Positions 60,721 through 64,000 of a stretch of DNA of 64,000 bases are shown one piece after another (position 1 is the stretch's first letter; each line of letters starts with the position of its first letter). The stretch is taken from contig OY740774.1 in assembly GCA_963513935.1 (NCBI GenBank), positions 87,314,385-87,378,384 of the forward strand. The letters run 5' to 3'. Position numbers and translations under genes: made by a program. The notes beneath the pieces are model-generated. The model was given only the letters and a program-made list of their open reading frames with translations, was not told where the DNA came from and ran no database searches. This stretch comes from Aphrophora alni (Eukaryota > Arthropoda > Insecta > Hemiptera > Aphrophoridae).

Positions 60721-61720
60721 TTTTATTCTCCAGTATGAAGTGTACTATCTCACAAGTCAAGTTCAATATTAATTTATATTGTATCCTGATTTAATTGCTC
60801 ATTTTATGTGTAACCTTTTAAAAGTACACCAACAACCAACAATGTATTATTGTATTTTTTTGTAAAATCGACGGTTTTTAGTTTGACTTTAAAAAAGGTA
60901 AATATCCACCACTTTAAAAATGTACAAAACATAATTTTTCAGTTAATTGGTAAATGGTTACTTAAACAATCGCGTATGTCAAATCTGAGCTCAATATATC
61001 ATCTATTTTGAAAATTATAAATTTGTTTTTATAAAAACATATTTTTCGAGAAATAGAAACGTTTTTCTATGTTTTAAAACCCTAAATTCATCTCTTAAAT
61101 ATCGCACCCTCATAACGACTCACTCTGTATATAAGCCGAAGTAAACCAACCCCTACCGCAGGATCGGTGGAAATTATCAAACAAGATGGCAACATCAACT
61201 AAAAGAATCATTTAATAAATTCAATTGTATTTGAAGGAAAGTCGTTAAAAACAATGGCAGTACTTTTCTGCTCTGTTTAACTTAAATATTCCACTGTAAA
61301 ATAAATTTATTAGACTTCTGTTTTACTGTTGCACTGAACCTAGACTAGATTTTGTACTAAAACTAAATTGCAAACTTTTACGAGAAAAATAAAATTACTT
61401 AATAAAGCTTAAGTAAATACACTCTGTATTCATATCGATTAATTGGAAATATATTATCATTATTTATATAAAACTAATACAGGACGTTTCGAAAGTAAAA
61501 ATCAATTCTAGTTATCAAGTGTCAAGTGATAAAACTAGGTCATGAAAAAATATTTTAAACGCAGCCTAGTAACATATGACCTTGTTGGAAACTAAAAATA
61601 ATAAGTTATGAAAGGACTGAGCAGTCAAAACTAAGATAAATACAAACATGAGCAGAAAAAAATCGTATTACGACAGTTAGTACATATTAAGAGAAAAAAG
61701 TTAATTGAAATAGTCTTCTT
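60721..61720. other. AT-rich stretch with lone mariner-type ends
   Basis: 'cgactcactctgta' (about 61121-61132) and 'acactctgtattc' (about 61418) look like right ends of mariner-type MITEs, and 'tacaggacgtttcgaaag' (61479) looks like a left end. None has a convincing partner. No gene. Confidence 0.35.
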
Positions 61721-62079
61721 TCAGTTTCTGTAATAAGGTGTTTTAAGGAGAAGCAGGTTATTAGCCCACCTCTCCCGATCCTGTTGACGGGGCTGCCATC
61801 TGCGACAACAGACTTCCGGGTTTCTGTTAGGGTTTGCTCCCTTAGCCTTTGAAGGTCCCCCTCCTAAACACAAGGCAGTGCTCCCCCAACTTGGAGGATC
61901 AGGTAATTTTTGATCAAGGTATTCTTCCTCTAGCCTTTGATGAGCCAACATCTATCTACAAGGCAGCAGAGCTAGTTTTGGTCCGCCCCGGGTATTTTAT
62001 TTCCCCGGTACCCACCATATCTGGTGAGCGTTCCCCGATCCGCCACCTGGGGAGGCGCCCGCTAGGAGACTTGAAATAG
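61721..62079 (-). mobile_element. GC-rich fragment, possibly the 5' leader of an RTE-type LINE
   Basis: A distinctly GC-rich block in AT-rich surroundings. On the minus strand it starts near 62065 (cgggcgcctccccaggtgg), continues with 'ctctgctgccttgtagatag' and 'atgttggctcatcaaaggct', and ends 'gagaggtgggctaataacct' and 'gcttctccttaaaacacc'. I recall such a leader preceding the endonuclease ORF of RTE-like elements, but that is memory and not a search result. The overlapping ORFs on both strands (76 codons each) are not recognised as proteins. Truncated before any endonuclease motif. Confidence 0.35.
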
Positions 62080-62166
62080 TACGTTTCAAAAAATGTATTT
62101 TTTTAAGCTTCATGTTTCGCCGTTGGACATCATGACATAAAGTAGACATCTAACATTATTTATATA

Positions 62167-63836
62167 CAGAGTGTCCCATAAAAAGGGAAACCCTTTTGTT
62201 TTTCTATTAATTGCTTATTCTTCAACCAATTCTTTTGAAACTTTACATACTTTTAAAATTTACTTTACATACTTTTAAAACGATGTGTAAAACAGTTCCA
62301 CACAATGGTCTTTATAGAAACAAAATGGCGGCAACTACAACTACTATGTGAAGGCATATACTTATATGCCTTTTACTCTTACAGGTTTAATTGTTGAACC
62401 CTTCAACAACAGGTTTATTTGTTGTTCAATTCAAATTAAATAACAAATACATTAAAACAGAAACTTATAACCTTATTATTTTCAGTACATGTTATTAATC
62501 TTTGTAATTGCAAAATGGTTATTACAGTTGAGGAAAAGTAAAGTATCATGCATGGGGCATTGTTTTCAATAACGTTTCAGAATCAATTAGACAATTTCAT
62601 GTTGTCTTCTCAGGTGTTGATTCACTCACACAATAATTAAGTGAAAAGATTTGTTGTTAGAAACGAGAAGCGGAGTGGAAAAGTACACTCGATCTATGTA
62701 TTTATAAGTGAAGAGAAAAACTGGTATGCTCTTCATTACTCCGATTTTGGGGTAAACCAAAATCACTTAGAAAAGAAAAGCTTAAGACTAGAGTGCCCAA
62801 ATCTTTAGTAATCGTAAAGAAAAAAGTTGTTTTTTTTACAAAATCCACCTATTCCGTAACCTACTTGAAGATGATACAGATAAAATAGTGGAGTTCTGTA
62901 CCAGAATCATTGAGTTACATGAGACTGATCCTGATTGGCATACTCGTATTGTTTTCTCAAATGAGTCGAATTTCTACCGCAATGGTATTGTAAATAGACA
63001 TAACTCTAATTAATACAGAATCCAAAACCCTCGCGTTGTTTATCAGAAATTTCTTAAATCAAAAGGAATTACTGTCTCCGCGTCTGTGACTGTTAATGGC
63101 GTGCTGTTCATGAAATCTCACTCAGAATCATGACAGAAAACAAGTTTTAAATCAACAAGTATTGCTACATTTTACGGTTGGGGAGATTTTTTCCAACTAA
63201 ACGGTGCTTCGCCCTACTATTCAAATTCAGGAACAATTACTAAATAACAATCTTCAAGGGTATTGGATTGATTGTGGAAGTCTATTTTTAGGTTGGCCAC
63301 CCCTGGCTCCTGTTTAACTTTTTGTGACTTTTCTTAAAGGGCTATTTATAAGAACAAGTGTACACCCATAGTTTCAACAATTATGAGGCTTTGAAGGGCT
63401 TAATCGAAGAGGAACAAAATTCGGATTCCACATAATTACTTTACAAGGGCGTACGAGTCATTTGTTAAGCCTTGCTATCAGCGTGTCGTGGTGGATGAGT
63501 TTCAATTTGAATAAATAAAGTAAGACTTTAATCTTATTTTCTTTGGTTTTTAAAACAAATAATTATTTTTAATTTGTTTAAAACAAAATAGTATTTTTAT
63601 CAAATTACGTTTGTAGCAATAAAATTTCTTTCCAAACTTATAAAAGCAGTATTTGATTTCAACGGCAGTTTTTGTGTTGCTGTCATTTTGTTAATATAAA
63701 CACCAGTGTGTTGAAATTTTCACACAAAATTTTTTTGTAAGTTTATTACAAATTATGTAGAGTTTCAAAAGAATCGGTAGAGGAATAAGCAATTGATAGA
63801 AAATCAAAAACCTGTACTTATTCATGGGACACTCTG
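62167..63836 (+). mobile_element. Tc1/mariner-superfamily element with long TIRs, 1670 bp
   Basis: TA then CAGAGTGTCCCAT at 62167 pairs with ATGGGACACTCTG ending at 63836 and followed by TA. The arms can be followed for about 90 bases ('ctattaattgcttattc' against 'ctatcaattgcttattc', then 'attcttttgaaactttacat' against 'attcttttgaaactctacat'). It encodes a decayed transposase. The word aaaatggcggcaac lies near 62322. Confidence 0.9.
62640..63513 (+). pseudogene. Mariner-like transposase, decayed
   Basis: Forward remains of a DDD transposase. The first clear stretch is LFRNLLEDDTDKIVEF near 62849, then DPDWHTRIVFSNESNFYRNG (about 62929-62987). Here the first catalytic Asp is replaced by Asn (codon 62960-62962). 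After a stop come ITVSASVTVNGVLFMKS near 63070, FFQLNGASPYYSNSG near 63190 (the second Asp motif, with Asn in place of Asp) and LTPV.LFVTFLKGYL near 63303, where the third Asp motif is also damaged by a stop. The end is VDEFQFE-stop at 63491-63513. The N-terminal DNA-binding part lies around 62640-62800 but is hard to read. Stops, frameshifts and missing catalytic residues make it inactive. Confidence 0.82.
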
Positions 63837-64000
63837 TATAAGAAACTCAACGAAGACGAAAAAGGAGAATGAACGTTAAGTTTTCTACCACAAATTTGTT
63901 TTGAATTGTTTTCTAGTCTCTTTTTTTTTGTTTTCGTTTATATTATAAATTTAAATTATTATGTTTTATTGCGATTATTCATTTAAAAACAAAAACAAAT
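63837..64000. other. AT-rich end of window
   Basis: No feature recognised. Confidence 0.4.

Overview
The window looks like gene-poor intergenic or intronic DNA from a large, repeat-rich insect genome. The base composition is strongly A+T rich. Short TTAGG-type (CCTAA) telomeric repeats occur, and most ORFs are short shadows of repeats. The recognisable proteins are remains of insect-type transposons: R1/jockey-like LINEs, another LINE that may be RTE-like, a Helitron and Tc1/mariner elements. The frequent TAGGCCTA-like words and the mix of elements would suit a hemipteran, but that is a guess. I see no intact host gene, no rRNA, no convincing tRNA, no CRISPR array, and nothing bacterial or viral. 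The only plausible piece of host coding sequence is a short terminal-exon-like segment at 6978-7102.

Layout, 1-16.5 kb: a 507-bp mariner-type MITE (449-955); copies of a dispersed repeat called family A here (1930-2200, 6236-6430, 11085-11250); a short telomeric tract; a pair of 90-bp direct repeats; the candidate exon; a 15-unit array of a 221-bp satellite (7249-10541) next to diverged ~140-bp units; a small TIR element (13205-13409); and a Helitron-like 5' end (15328). 16.5-30 kb: a decayed Helitron with both ends (16537-19029); a GC-rich ~124-bp tandem array (19241-19950); family A and B copies with ~140-bp units (22.5-24.8 kb); a minus-strand LINE reverse transcriptase relic (26010-26770); a mariner-like element with a DD41D-like spacing (26814-28050); and a two-monomer higher-order tandem array (28052-29350).

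30-45 kb: a MITE (31009-31509), a 222-bp (TC)n tract, a direct duplication on either side of a 200-N gap that carries an R1-like LINE (34541-38372), and further LINE relics at 40.4 and 43.2 kb. 45-64 kb: a long AT-rich stretch with little in it; a diverged repeat block present twice (52.3-53.6 and 55.6-56.95 kb); a LINE C-terminal fragment; a GTGA-type microsatellite; two foldback structures (58584-58907 and 59606-60010) that carry hammerhead-ribozyme-like cores of the Penelope type; and a mariner element with long TIRs (62167-63836).

The genes do not work together as a system. The window is best read as a record of nested and tandem repeat evolution. The most interesting signals are (i) the recurring CTGANGAT-stem-GAAAC motif at seven places, including two foldback elements, one with a perfect 10-bp target duplication; (ii) a very homogeneous 221-bp satellite that seems to have arisen inside an older dispersed tandem family; and (iii) the duplication at the assembly gap, which may be allelic rather than real. 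All identities were judged by eye; no alignments or searches were run.
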